Assembly: GCF_007750855.1 (NCBI RefSeq)
Contig: NZ_CP036291.1
Location: 558,001-622,000, forward strand
Length of the DNA: 64,000 bases
DNA from: Pirellulimonas nuda
Lineage (GTDB): Bacteria; Planctomycetota; Planctomycetia; Pirellulales; Lacipirellulaceae
Reading direction: 5' to 3'
The position numbers were made by a program, and so were the translations under genes. This document shows, one piece after another, positions 43,677-54,817 of the stretch. How positions within the stretch are numbered: position 1 is the stretch's first letter; each line of letters begins with the position of its first letter. The notes beneath the pieces are model-generated. The model made no database searches, was not told the DNA's origin, and saw only the letters and a program-made list of their open reading frames with translations.

Positions 43677-43945
43677 TGTGGCGGTGGGTGCGTGTCGTGG
43701 GTCGGCGTGAAAGGTAGGTGAACCCGACGGCGAGCAGGCGCTTCGCCATGAGATCACCTCCCGCGCCGTCGGAACCACTTGCCCTGCGTCGCTACGTCAC
43801 TGTTGCGGAGAAGGTTGCGAGCGGCCGACGTTGCGGCGACAATCGGCGTGCCCGACTCTTGGAGTCGGCAGAGTCGTGTCGGCGCCGGTGTTGTTCGGCA
43901 ACGTGGCTGTACTGCGACGCGACTGGGCCAATCCGCGAGAGATTC

Positions 43946-44971
43946 ATGAGAACGATACTGTTCATCCTGGTCTTCACCGGCGTTGCACAGCAAAGCTCCG
44001 CCGCTGATGTAGAGACGGCGGTCCGACGCGGGCTCGCAAGCGTGCAACGCTCTGCGGTCAACTGGCACTCAAATTCCGACTGCTTTTCGTGTCACCACCA
44101 CACGCTTCCGATGCTGGCCTCTCTCGAAGCCTCGCACGTCGGCCTGCCGTTGGACGGGGACTGGATGAAGTCGCAGGCGGATGACGCGCATGCCTATTTC
44201 GAGCAGCAAGTAGACGATATGAACGCCGGATCGCACGTGCCCGGCGGCGCTGCTACCGTCGGCTACGGACTCTGGGCATTGAGCCTGGACCAACGCCCCC
44301 GCGACGAGACGACCACCGCCATGGTGAACTACTTGCTCCAGGTGCAGGGCGTCGCGAGGCTGCGAGACGGCGTGCGTCCCGAACGCACGGCGGTCGATAG
44401 TGGGCGTTGGATTGCATCGTGCCGACGGGCGCCGTTGCAGGCCTCCATGGTCGCCGACACGGTGTTGTCGCTCATGGGGATCGAGCGTTACGCTTCAGAG
44501 CAGCAGCGACCGCGCGCGGCGATCGCTCGCGCCGCCGCCGACAAGTGGCTGGCCAGCGTCGCACTAACGAGTCTTCAGGATCGTCTCTGGCGACTCTACG
44601 GGCTGCATCAGCTTGGCGGTGATGACGAGCAGAAGCGCGCCGTTCGAGAAGCGGTCTTGGTTGCTCAACAAGACGATGGTGGTTGGGCCGAAACACACAA
44701 GCGCCCCACCGATGCCTTTTCCACCGGCCAAACGATCTTCATGTTGTGCGCCGCCGGGACAACGCCGGACCATCCGGCAATCACGCGTGGCCGCGACTTT
44801 TTGTTGCGGTCGCAGCACGCCGACGGATCGTGGGAATTCGAGAGTCACACGAAACCGGTACAGCCGTTCTTTGACAACGGCGACCCGCACGGCAAGAATC
44901 AGTTCATCTCAGTTGCCGCTACCGCCTGGGCGACGTCCGCGCTCGTTCATCTGATGCCGCAGAGCGAATGA
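43946..44971 (+). CDS. Secreted heme-motif protein with terpene-cyclase-like repeats
   Basis: 341 residues from ATG 43946 (MRTILFILVFTGVAQQSSA, signal peptide about 1-19). Residues 46-50 are a heme c motif, CFSCH, followed by two more histidines. The remainder is built of alpha-alpha repeats of the squalene-cyclase/prenyltransferase type: TVGYGLWALSL, DKWLASVALTSLQDRLWRLYGLHQLG, QQDDGGWAETHKRPTDAFSTGQTIFML, HADGSWEFESHT. The DGGWAE and DGSWEF segments resemble QW motifs. The acidic DXDD of true cyclases is not seen, so it is unlikely to be a cyclase. Bracketed by the two 86-bp direct repeats. Confidence 0.82.
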   Translation: MRTILFILVFTGVAQQSSAADVETAVRRGLASVQRSAVNWHSNSDCFSCHHHTLPMLASLEASHVGLPLDGDWMKSQADDAHAYFEQQVDDMNAGSHVPGGAATVGYGLWALSLDQRPRDETTTAMVNYLLQVQGVARLRDGVRPERTAVDSGRWIASCRRAPLQASMVADTVLSLMGIERYASEQQRPRAAIARAAADKWLASVALTSLQDRLWRLYGLHQLGGDDEQKRAVREAVLVAQQDDGGWAETHKRPTDAFSTGQTIFMLCAAGTTPDHPAITRGRDFLLRSQHADGSWEFESHTKPVQPFFDNGDPHGKNQFISVAATAWATSALVHLMPQSE

Positions 44972-45042
44972 TGAGCCGTGCATGCAGGCGCCGGGCCGAA
45001 CCACCGGCCGCACCGATCAGCCGCTCCCGCCGCTGCGACAAA

Positions 45043-45128
45043 GTTCCGTAGGGCAGGTGGTCCTGCCATCGCGAATCGGCCAGCCATGGAATACGCCCTG
45101 CCCGCCGGCAGGTTCACCTACCTTTGCC
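45043..45128. repeat. Dispersed 86-bp repeat, copy 2
   Basis: GTTCCGTAGGGCAGGTGGTC...CCCGCCGGCAGGTTCACCTA, direct repeat of 43591-43676 with scattered mismatches. The 3' 30 bases (CCCTGCCCGCCGGCAGGTTC...) are nearly identical. Confidence 0.85.
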
Positions 45129-45164
45129 CGCGCCGGCGGAAGCGCCTCCTCCACGAGTTGCGCA

Positions 45165-46577
<1,413 letters not shown>

Positions 46578-46600
46578 GTTAGTAGCAACGCGTTACGGGT

Positions 46601-46817
46601 TGACCACGGATAGCACGGATTTCACGGATACGGATTGCCACGAAAAGGCACAAAAAGCACAAAGAAAAACAATCAGAAGATCGCTCGCAAAGACGCGGAG
46701 ACGCAAAGGGCTTCGTTTGCAATTTTGCGCCTCTGCGACAAACTGGCGTCTTGTGCTTTTTGTGCCTTTTTGTGGCTATCGTTCGTCATCCGTGAAATCG
46801 GTGCTATCCGTGGTTCG
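46601..46817. repeat. Long inverted-repeat element (no gene), same termini as the GxxExxY unit
   Basis: Left arm begins TGACCACGGATAGCACGGAT and continues through a GGCACAAAAAGCACAAAGA stretch. The right arm mirrors it (CTTGTGCTTTTTGTGCC ... CCGTGAAATC.GTGCTATCC). The first ~28 bp are the same as the termini of the element at 52438-52928. It separates the paired DUF1549 and DUF1501 genes. Confidence 0.85.
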
Positions 46818-46843
46818 TCTCGTGGCTACGGATGTCCGTAGCA

Positions 46844-49800
46844 CTAATAGCGTGTGATGGTCTCGTGCAGGTTCAGCACCACGCGGGCGACATTGGTCCA
46901 GGCCGCCAGCTCCGCGGCGTCGATCCCTGCGGGGCGCGGGGCGATGCCGATAGCGATGAGCGCCGCGGCTTCGTCGGGGTGGTTTGCGTAGCGCTGGCGC
47001 GCCTTGGTCAGCAGCGCGAGCAGTCCGGCGGCTTCGTCCTGGCTGGGCGTACGTGCGACCGCACGCTTGAAGCACTCCGCTACGCGCTGGCCATCGCTGG
47101 CGTCGTGGCTGGTGAGCAGCTCCCCGGCCAGCACCCGTGCACACTCAACAAACGTTGGGTCGTTCAGCAGCGTCAGCGCCTGCTGGGGGCTGTTGGAGAT
47201 GGTGCGCAGCGCGGTGCAGTCCTCGCGGCTGGGGGCGTCGAAATTCACCAGCTCGGGGTGCAGGAAGGTCCGTTGCCAGTGCATGTACACGCCGCGGCGG
47301 TACTGCCGGTTGTCGGTTTCGGTGTCGTAGCCCCGGTTGGGGAACTGCAAGCCCGCGTAGTAACCCTCGGGCTGGTAGGGCATGGCCGGGGGGCCGCCGA
47401 CTTCTAGGTTGATCAGCCCCGCGATGGCCAGCGCGTTGTCGCGGACAAACTCGGCGTCGAGCCTGCGCGGGTTCTGCGACGCGAGCCAGCGGTTGTGCGG
47501 GTCGCGCTCGATGAGCTCCGGCCGGAGCTGCGAGGACTGGCGGTACGTGTCGCTGGTGACGATCAGCCGCACCACGTGCTTGACGTCCCAGCCGCTGTCG
47601 CGGAACTCGCACGCCAGCCAGTCGAGCAGCTCGGGGTGGCTGGGCGCCTCGCCCTGGGCGCCCAGGTCGTCGATCTGCGGGCTGAGCCCGGCGCCGAAGA
47701 ACTGCTGCCAGAGCCGGTTCACGAACACCCGCGCCGTGAGCGGGTTCTCCGGCGCGCACAGCCACTGGGCCAGGTCGAGCCTGGAGAGCCCCTCGGCTTG
47801 GACTGGCGAGGGGAGGAAGCCGGGGAGCGTGGGGGGGCATATCTCGCCGCCGTCGTCTTGCCAGTCGCCCCGGTTGAGCAGGCGGATGGTCATCGGCTTG
47901 TCGGTGCGCTCGGTCACCATCACGGGCGAGCGGCCGTCGCGCATCGCTAAGATCCGCGCGTCGATCGCCTTGAGCCGCTGGTAGGCCGCACGCGCGTCGG
48001 CCGAGTCGCCCCCGCCAGCGCTACGGAGGTAGAGGTTGGCGGCGATCGTGTCGTCTTTGAGTTGTTCCCGCAGGTTGGCCGGCATGCCGCTCGCGCGGAT
48101 GTCGGGCGGGGCGATCGGCGAGCAGCTCAGCCGCACCGCGCCGGCGCCCCCCGTGAGCTTTACGGACAGCGTCTCCCCTTCCGCAAGCACCAGCGGCTGG
48201 TCGAGCACGAACGTCGCGGAGTGGGGCTGGTCGAGGGCGTCTGGCTGCAGCTTCCAGCCGCTCTGCACGCCGATGATCTCGAACGAGTTGCTGTAGCGCG
48301 GCGCCGAGCGGTCGGCGGCCGCGTGACGCACGCCGACGCGGCGTTCGCCCTTGTCCCCCGCGACCAGCAGGTCGACGCGCATGTCGCCACGCCCCCCTTT
48401 CCGCACGATCAGGCCCGCGTGCTTCGCGTGCGGCAGCAGCTCGACGCGTACGGCCGCGAGGCGCCTTTCGGTTGGGTGGAGCCGGACGATGAGCGGGTCG
48501 GGAGACTTCTCGCCGCGGACGACCGCCAGGTCCTGGTCAACTTCCTGCGACTGGGCGCCGCCCTTGCCGGCGTCGATCGCGGGGGTGGGGGTCTCCCAGC
48601 CCGTGGGGCAGCGGTCGAGGAAGGCGCCCAGCGCCTCTCTCCACGCCTGCGCCGCGGGGGTGGCGAGGTCCTGCTGCTGGCAGAGCGCGGCGATCTGCTC
48701 GTCCGCCTGCTTGAGCCGCCGCATGAGCGTGGGGCTCTCGACCACGATCTCGGGGGGGAAGGGGTAGTCGTTGTTGTAGCCGCGCAGGTCGGGGTTGGGG
48801 GTGTACCCGTAGTCGGCGTACACGCCCCACTGCTTCACGTCTGCAAAGAACGCCGCCAGCGAGTAAAAGTCCTTCTGCTTGATTGGGTCGAACTTGTGGT
48901 CGTGGCACTCGGCGCAGCCGAAGGTGCTGCCGAGCCACGTGGTGCTCACGGTCCGCACGCGGTCGGCGTTGTACTTGGCCAGGTACTCCTTGGGCTGGGC
49001 GCCCCCCTCGCGCGTCATCATGTTCAGGCGGTTGAAGCAGGTGGCGGAGCGCTCGTCGTCGGTGGGGTCGGGCAGCAGGTCGCCGGCGAGCTGCTCGCGC
49101 GTGAACCGGTCGAAGGGCTTGTTGTCGTTAAACGACTTGATGACGTAGTCGCGGTAGGGCCAGGCGTTCTGGTTCTGGTCGCCGTGGTAGCCCACCGTGT
49201 CTGCGTAGCGGGCCGTGTCGAGCCAGCGCTGGGCCATCCGCTCGCCGTAGTGGGGCGAGGCGAGCAGCCGCTCGACCTCCGCAGCGTAGGCGTCGGGCGA
49301 CTCGGAGGCCGCGAACGCGGCGGCTTCTTCGTACGACGGCGGCAGGCCCAGCAGGTCGAGCTTCAGGCGCCGCAGCAGCGTCGCCCGATCGGCTGCCGGG
49401 GAAGGATCGACCCCTTTCTCTGTCAGTCGCTGCCGGATGAACGCGTCGATCGGGCCCGCGGCCGGCCGGCCCTCTACCGCTGGAAGCAGTGGCCGCTGGA
49501 GCGGGGTGTAGGCCCAGTGGACCTGGTACTCGGCGCCCTCGTCGATCCACTGCGTCAGGAGCTGCTTCTCTGCGTCGGAGAGCTTCTTGTGCGAGCGGGG
49601 CGGGGGCATCATCACCCGTGGGTCGGGGTCGATGATCCGCTGGATGAGCGGGCTGCCGGCCGCGTCGCCCGGCTTGATGGCGCCGGCGCTGATTGCGTCG
49701 TCACGCGCGTCGAGCCGCAGATCGGCCTGGCGCGCGCCGGCGTCGGGGCCGTGGCAGAAGAAGCACTTGTCGGAGAGGATCGGCTGGACGTCGCGGTTGT

Positions 49801-49900
49801 AGCTGACGCCGGGCTGCGCCGCGCCGGCCGTCGGGCCGGCGCAGCAGCAGGCCAGGGCGGCGATGGCGGGCAGCGCGGCTGGGCGTAACCGTAGACGCAT
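46844..49900 (-). CDS. DUF1549/DUF1553 planctomycete cytochrome (PSCyt1/PSD1) protein
   Basis: 1018 residues. Signal peptide about 1-28. PSCyt1 heme domain: VSYNRDVQPILSDKCFFCHGPDAGARQADLRLD with CFFCH. DUF1549 follows (PIDAFIRQRLTEKGVDPSPAADRATLLRRLKLDLLGLPPSYEEAAAF ... HYGERMAQRWLDTARYADT), with a second heme motif in FGCAECHDHKFDPIKQKDFY. A sandwich-like middle is followed by DUF1553 (CAPENPLTARVFVNRLWQQFFGAGL ... YRQSSQLRPELIERDPHNRWLASQNPRRLDAEFVRDNALAIAG). Characteristic of planctomycetes and often next to DUF1501 genes, as here. Presumed periplasmic; catalytic role unknown. Confidence 0.95.
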   Translation of the reverse strand: MRLRLRPAALPAIAALACCCAGPTAGAAQPGVSYNRDVQPILSDKCFFCHGPDAGARQADLRLDARDDAISAGAIKPGDAAGSPLIQRIIDPDPRVMMPPPRSHKKLSDAEKQLLTQWIDEGAEYQVHWAYTPLQRPLLPAVEGRPAAGPIDAFIRQRLTEKGVDPSPAADRATLLRRLKLDLLGLPPSYEEAAAFAASESPDAYAAEVERLLASPHYGERMAQRWLDTARYADTVGYHGDQNQNAWPYRDYVIKSFNDNKPFDRFTREQLAGDLLPDPTDDERSATCFNRLNMMTREGGAQPKEYLAKYNADRVRTVSTTWLGSTFGCAECHDHKFDPIKQKDFYSLAAFFADVKQWGVYADYGYTPNPDLRGYNNDYPFPPEIVVESPTLMRRLKQADEQIAALCQQQDLATPAAQAWREALGAFLDRCPTGWETPTPAIDAGKGGAQSQEVDQDLAVVRGEKSPDPLIVRLHPTERRLAAVRVELLPHAKHAGLIVRKGGRGDMRVDLLVAGDKGERRVGVRHAAADRSAPRYSNSFEIIGVQSGWKLQPDALDQPHSATFVLDQPLVLAEGETLSVKLTGGAGAVRLSCSPIAPPDIRASGMPANLREQLKDDTIAANLYLRSAGGGDSADARAAYQRLKAIDARILAMRDGRSPVMVTERTDKPMTIRLLNRGDWQDDGGEICPPTLPGFLPSPVQAEGLSRLDLAQWLCAPENPLTARVFVNRLWQQFFGAGLSPQIDDLGAQGEAPSHPELLDWLACEFRDSGWDVKHVVRLIVTSDTYRQSSQLRPELIERDPHNRWLASQNPRRLDAEFVRDNALAIAGLINLEVGGPPAMPYQPEGYYAGLQFPNRGYDTETDNRQYRRGVYMHWQRTFLHPELVNFDAPSREDCTALRTISNSPQQALTLLNDPTFVECARVLAGELLTSHDASDGQRVAECFKRAVARTPSQDEAAGLLALLTKARQRYANHPDEAAALIAIGIAPRPAGIDAAELAAWTNVARVVLNLHETITRY

Positions 49901-50181
49901 GAGTGAAGACCCGGTTCGGATGAGTGTTTCGGCCCGGGCGAGCGGGGCGATTCGCGTAGGTGGGCCGCGGCCGGCGTGCTAGGCTATCGGGCCTAGCGTC
50001 CAGATGCGTCGTGCGATTCAGTGTACCCACGCCGTCGGGGACGGGCCACGCGTGGGGGAGGTGGGACCCACGCCGTTGTTGTCGGCCGTGCCCCGGGCCC
50101 AACGGGCGGCCTTCTAGACGCTCCGGCCCCTGCTATGGCATAACCGGTCATCGACAACAGCCCAATGCGTGCCGCGCCGCC

Positions 50182-51164
<983 letters not shown>

Positions 51165-51166
51165 TT

Positions 51167-51333
51167 GGAACCGCCGATGGACGCGGATGAACGCAGATAG
51201 AATCCTGAGCAATCAGCAATCAGCTTTGGGCCTGCTGGGCGATAAAGCATCTTTGAAGGAACCCCCATCGGCGTCTATCTGCGTCCATCGGCGGTTCTCC
51301 TTTCCGTCTCTGTGTCCTCGGTGACTCTGTGGT
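51167..51333. repeat. Inverted-repeat element between permease genes
   Basis: GGAACCGCCGATGGACGCGG...AACGCAGATAG (51167-51200) faces CTATCTGCGTCCATCGGCGG (51275-51294). The right side continues TTTCCGTCTCTGTGTCCTCG...CTCTGTGGT without a left counterpart. The GTG start codon of the next gene lies in this CTCTGTGGT end. Confidence 0.7.
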
Positions 51334-52428
51334 AAATCCGTCCAACCCTACCGATTCCAACCAAGCCCCCAGCGGGTTCTGGACCGAGGCGTGGCGGCGG
51401 TTCCGCAAGCGCAAGCTGGCGATGGCGGCCCTGGCGTACGTGATCCTGCTGTCGCTGGTGGCGCTGTGCGCGCCGCTGTTGGCCGGCACCAAGCCGATCA
51501 TCGTCAAGTACAAGGGGCACATCTACTTCCCCGTGCTGGGTACTACGTGCGGAGCTGGGAGCCGGCCGTCTTCCGGCAGCGGCCCTTCCGCACCCGCAAC
51601 TACGCCAAGTACTTGCAGCAGGAAGACCCCGATAGCTGGGCCGTCTGGCCGCCGATCTTCCAAGACCCGTACCGCCGGCTCGAAGCAGGGGACTGGCCCG
51701 GCCGGCCGGGAAACCCCATCGGGTTCGCCGCCCGCCCCAGCTGGCAGAACCCGCTGGGCGCCAACCAGCAGGGGGTCGACGTGCTGGCGCAGCTCATCTA
51801 CGGCGCGCAAATCTCGCTGAGCGTGGGGTTCATCTCGATGGGAATCGCCGCGGCCATCGGCATCACCATCGGCGGGCTGGCGGGCTACCTGGGGGGCTGG
51901 GTCGACGTGCTGCTCAGCCGGCTGATCGAGGTGGTGATGTGCATCCCCTCGCTGGTGCTGATCCTCGCGCTGGTGGCGCTGCTGGACAACGTCACCAACT
52001 TCCACCTGATGGCCGTGATCGGCATCACCAGTTGGACCGGCATCGCCCGGCTCACGCGTGCGGAGTTCCTCAAGCTCAAGGAGATGGACTACGTCACCGC
52101 CGCCCGCGCGCTGGGCGCCGGGCGGGTGCGGATCATGGTGCGGCACATCCTGCGCAACGGCCTGGCGCCCGTGCTGGTGCCGATCACGTTCGGCATCGCC
52201 TCGGCGATCCTGGTCGAGGCGGGGCTCAGCTACCTGGGCTTCGGCGCGTCTCCCCCCAACCCGAGCTGGGGCACGCTGCTGAGCTCCGGCCGGTCGTCGA
52301 TCCAAGAGATGTGGTGGCTGATCGTCTTCCCGGGCCTCGCGATCTTCTTCACCGTGCTGGCGTACAACCTGATCGGCGAGGGCCTGCAGGAGGCCACCGA
52401 CCCCAGGCTGAACCAGGCGGGGCAGTGA
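51329..52428 (+). pseudogene. Oligopeptide ABC transporter permease (DppC/OppC type), frameshifted
   Basis: GTG start (MVNPSNPTDSNQAPSGFWTEAWRRFRKRKLAMAALAYVILLSLVALCAPLL), typical OppC N-terminus with its cytoplasmic FWxEAWRRFRKRK and first helix. One base seems missing near 51540 (GTGCTGGG|TACTAC), after which the other frame continues YYVRSWEPAVFRQRPF to the stop at 52428. The remainder is intact: NPLGANQQGVDVLAQLIYGAQISLSVG, several membrane helices, the EAA loop TAARALGAGRVRIMVRHILRNGLAPVLVP and the end ALxxxGEGLQEATDPRLN. As for the upstream permease, either decay or a base-calling error. Confidence 0.8.
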
Positions 52429-52437
52429 CGCACGGAA

Positions 52438-52928
52438 GTTTTTGACCACGGATAGCACGGATTTCACGGATGATCAGACGACAATGCAACTAAGATCCCG
52501 CAAGCCGTCCGATGAAGCACGAAGCGTTGAGCAGAAGCGTGATCGGAGCGGCGATGGCGGTGCTGAACGAACTGCGGCCGGGGCTCGATGAAAAGGTTTA
52601 CGAGAATGCGATGGTCGTCGAGCTCAAACATCGCGGTCATCAAGTCGATCAGCAATCGCGGTTTCCTGTCTACTACCGCGAGTCGCAAGTCGGAGTTCTC
52701 GTACCGGACTTGATTGTGGACGGGGTTCTGATCGCAGACCCCAAGGTCGTTTCCGTCTTTAACGACAATCACGTCGCCCAAATGGTCGGCTACTTGGCGA
52801 TCTCGCAACTGGAAGTCGCACTCTTGCTAAACTTCAAGCACGCAAAGCTGGAGTGGAAGCGGATCGTCCGCTAGTAGGCTTCCTGCGACAGATCATCCGT
52901 GAAATCCGTGCTATCCGTGGTCAAAAAC
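52438..52928. mobile_element. 491-bp unit with perfect 38-bp terminal inverted repeats carrying a GxxExxY gene
   Basis: 52438-52475 and 52891-52928 are perfect 38-bp reverse complements (outer end GTTTTTGACCACGGATAGC). They enclose one gene and nothing else, and sit exactly between the OppC-type and OppD/F-type genes. The inner termini match the gene-less element at 46601-46817. No target-site duplication was recognised beside the ends. Confidence 0.8.
52512..52874 (+). CDS. GxxExxY family, PD-(D/E)XK nuclease-like protein
   Basis: 120 residues. The family motif is GLDEKVY (G24, E27, Y30), inside VIGAAMAVLNELRPGLDEKVYENAMVVEL. A nuclease-like core follows: VPDLIVDGVLIADPKVV, where D66 and D76-x-K78 fit the PD-(D/E)XK pattern. 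The C-terminal helix and strand QMVGYLAISQLEVALLLNFKHAKLEWKRIV are standard for the family. Full length. No biochemical role is known to me. The gene begins 36 bases inside the left arm of a perfect 38-bp inverted repeat and ends 16 bases before the right arm. It interrupts the oligopeptide transporter operon. All putative active-site residues are kept, so it is not an obvious remnant. Confidence 0.88.
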   Translation: MKHEALSRSVIGAAMAVLNELRPGLDEKVYENAMVVELKHRGHQVDQQSRFPVYYRESQVGVLVPDLIVDGVLIADPKVVSVFNDNHVAQMVGYLAISQLEVALLLNFKHAKLEWKRIVR

Positions 52929-52931
52929 GTC

Positions 52932-54791
52932 ATGTCCGAAGCAGTAATCGACGTCGCCGATCTCCGCACCTACTTCCACACCGACGACGGCGTGGTCCCC
53001 GCGGTCGACGACGTGTCGTTCCGTGTTGAGCTCGGCCGCACGCTCGGCATTGTTGGCGAAAGCGGCTCCGGCAAGAGCGTTACGTCGCTCTCGATCATGC
53101 GGCTGCTCGCGTCGTCGGCCAAGATCGAGACGGGGCGGATCGCGCTGTTTGGACGCGACCTGGTGGGCCTCCCCGAGCCGGAGATGCGCAAGATCCGCGG
53201 CAGCGACATCAGCATGATCTTCCAGGAGCCGATGACCTCGCTCAACCCGGTGTTCACCGTCGGGGCGCAGGTAGACGAGGCGCTCCGGCTGCACCAGGGG
53301 ATGACCAAGGCCGAGGCCCGGGCGCGGACCATCGAGCTGTTCGATGAGGTCGGCATCCCGCACCCCGCGATGAGCGTTGACAAGTACCCGCACCAGATGT
53401 CCGGCGGGCAGAAGCAGCGGGTGATGATCGCGATGGCCCTCTCCTGCGACCCCAAGCTGCTGATCGCGGACGAGCCGACGACCGCGCTCGACGTCACGAT
53501 CCAGGCGCAGATCCTAGAGATCCTCCGCCGCCTGCGCGACTCGCGCGGCATGGCGATCCTGTTCATCACGCACGACCTGGGGGTGATCGCCGAGATCGCC
53601 GACGACGTGCTGGTGATGTACCGCGGCGAGGTGGTAGAGCAGGGGCCGGTCTTGCAGATCTTCGAGTCGCCGCAGCACCCCTACACCAAGGGGCTGCTGG
53701 CGTGCCGCCCCAGGCTCGACACCCCCTACCGGTTGCTGCCGACCGTCAGCGACTTCATGGAAACACGCGAGGCGAACGGCAAGGTAGAGCTGATCGAGAA
53801 GCGCCTCGACGACGCCCGGCTCAACCAGCTCAAGACCACCGGCCGCGGCCGGCTGCTGCACCCCAAGAGCGAGCTCGAGGGGATCGGCCACCCGTGGACC
53901 GAGGGGCAGCACGCCCCCGACACCGTCGCCGTGCCCGAGGGCCAGAAGCCGCTGCTCTCGGTCCGCGACCTGAAGGTCTACTTCCCGATCCGCAGGGGGA
54001 TCTTCTCGCGCGTTTCGGACTACACCCGCGCGGTCGACGGCGTCAGCTTCGACGTCTACCGCGGCCAGACCCTCGGCCTGGTGGGGGAGAGCGGCTGCGG
54101 CAAGACCACCACCGGACGGGCGATCTTGCGGCTGATCGAGCCGACCGCCGGCACGGTGCTGTTCGGCGACAAGTCTGTGGGCGAGCTGGGGGGCAGCGGG
54201 CTGCGGGCCATCCGGCGGCAGATGCAGATCATCTTCCAGGACCCGTACGGCTCGCTGAACCCGCGGATGACGATCGAGTCGACGCTGGTCGAGCCGATGG
54301 TGATCCACCGCCTGGCCCGCACGCGCGGCGAGCGACGCGACAAGGCCGTGGCGCTGCTGGAAGAGGTGGGGATGTCCGCCGCGCACCTGCGGCGCTACCC
54401 GCACGAGTTCTCCGGCGGCCAGCGGCAGCGGGTCTGCATCGCCCGGGCGCTTGCGGTCGAGCCCGACTTTATTATCTGCGACGAGTCGGTCTCTGCGCTG
54501 GACGTCTCGGTGCAGGCGCAGGTGCTCAACCTGCTGAAGAAGCTGCAGGAGACCCGCGGGCTGACCTACGTGTTTATCAGCCACGACCTGTCGGTCGTGA
54601 AGTTCATGGCCGACATGATGGCCGTGATGAACGACGGCAAGATCGTGGAGTTCGGCCCGTCGGAGAACATCTACGCCAACCCCCACCAGGAGTACACGCG
54701 GGGGTTGATCGAGGCGACGCCCAAGGACGACCTAGAGCACCTGCGGGCGCGGGTCGCGCGTCGCAACGCAACCATCGCAAGCAACCAATAG
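52932..54791 (+). CDS. Oligopeptide ABC transporter, fused OppD-OppF ATPase
   Basis: 619 residues from ATG 52932. Two complete ABC ATPase domains in one chain. First: Walker A GESGSGKS, signature [15 protein letters not shown], Walker [13 protein letters not shown]. Second: GESGCGKTT, signature [15 protein letters not shown], Walker [13 protein letters not shown]. Each has the oligopeptide-type C-terminal extension ([27 protein letters not shown]). It energises peptide uptake with the two permeases upstream. The frame is intact, unlike the permeases. The start codon lies four bases after the right arm of the GxxExxY element, so the native leader was replaced or pushed away. No substrate-binding protein gene is nearby. 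Confidence 0.93.
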   Translation: MSEAVIDVADLRTYFHTDDGVVPAVDDVSFRVELGRTLGIVGESGSGKSVTSLSIMRLLASSAKIETGRIALFGRDLVGLPEPEMRKIRGSDISMIFQEPMTSLNPVFTVGAQVDEALRLHQGMTKAEARARTIELFDEVGIPHPAMSVDKYPHQMSGGQKQRVMIAMALSCDPKLLIADEPTTALDVTIQAQILEILRRLRDSRGMAILFITHDLGVIAEIADDVLVMYRGEVVEQGPVLQIFESPQHPYTKGLLACRPRLDTPYRLLPTVSDFMETREANGKVELIEKRLDDARLNQLKTTGRGRLLHPKSELEGIGHPWTEGQHAPDTVAVPEGQKPLLSVRDLKVYFPIRRGIFSRVSDYTRAVDGVSFDVYRGQTLGLVGESGCGKTTTGRAILRLIEPTAGTVLFGDKSVGELGGSGLRAIRRQMQIIFQDPYGSLNPRMTIESTLVEPMVIHRLARTRGERRDKAVALLEEVGMSAAHLRRYPHEFSGGQRQRVCIARALAVEPDFIICDESVSALDVSVQAQVLNLLKKLQETRGLTYVFISHDLSVVKFMADMMAVMNDGKIVEFGPSENIYANPHQEYTRGLIEATPKDDLEHLRARVARRNATIASNQ

Positions 54792-54817
54792 CCGCCGACC
54801 ATAGGTCGTCTGCTATT
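54785..54817. repeat. Hairpin CCAATAGCCGCCGACC / GGTCGTCTGCTATTGG
   Basis: Arms pair with mismatches around an ATA loop, immediately between the stop codons of convergent genes. Same family as 12928-12959. Confidence 0.6.

Noticed and set aside
43946-44971. Squalene-hopene cyclase
   Set aside because: Too short, secreted, carries a heme motif and lacks the acidic catalytic motif; only the repeat fold is similar.
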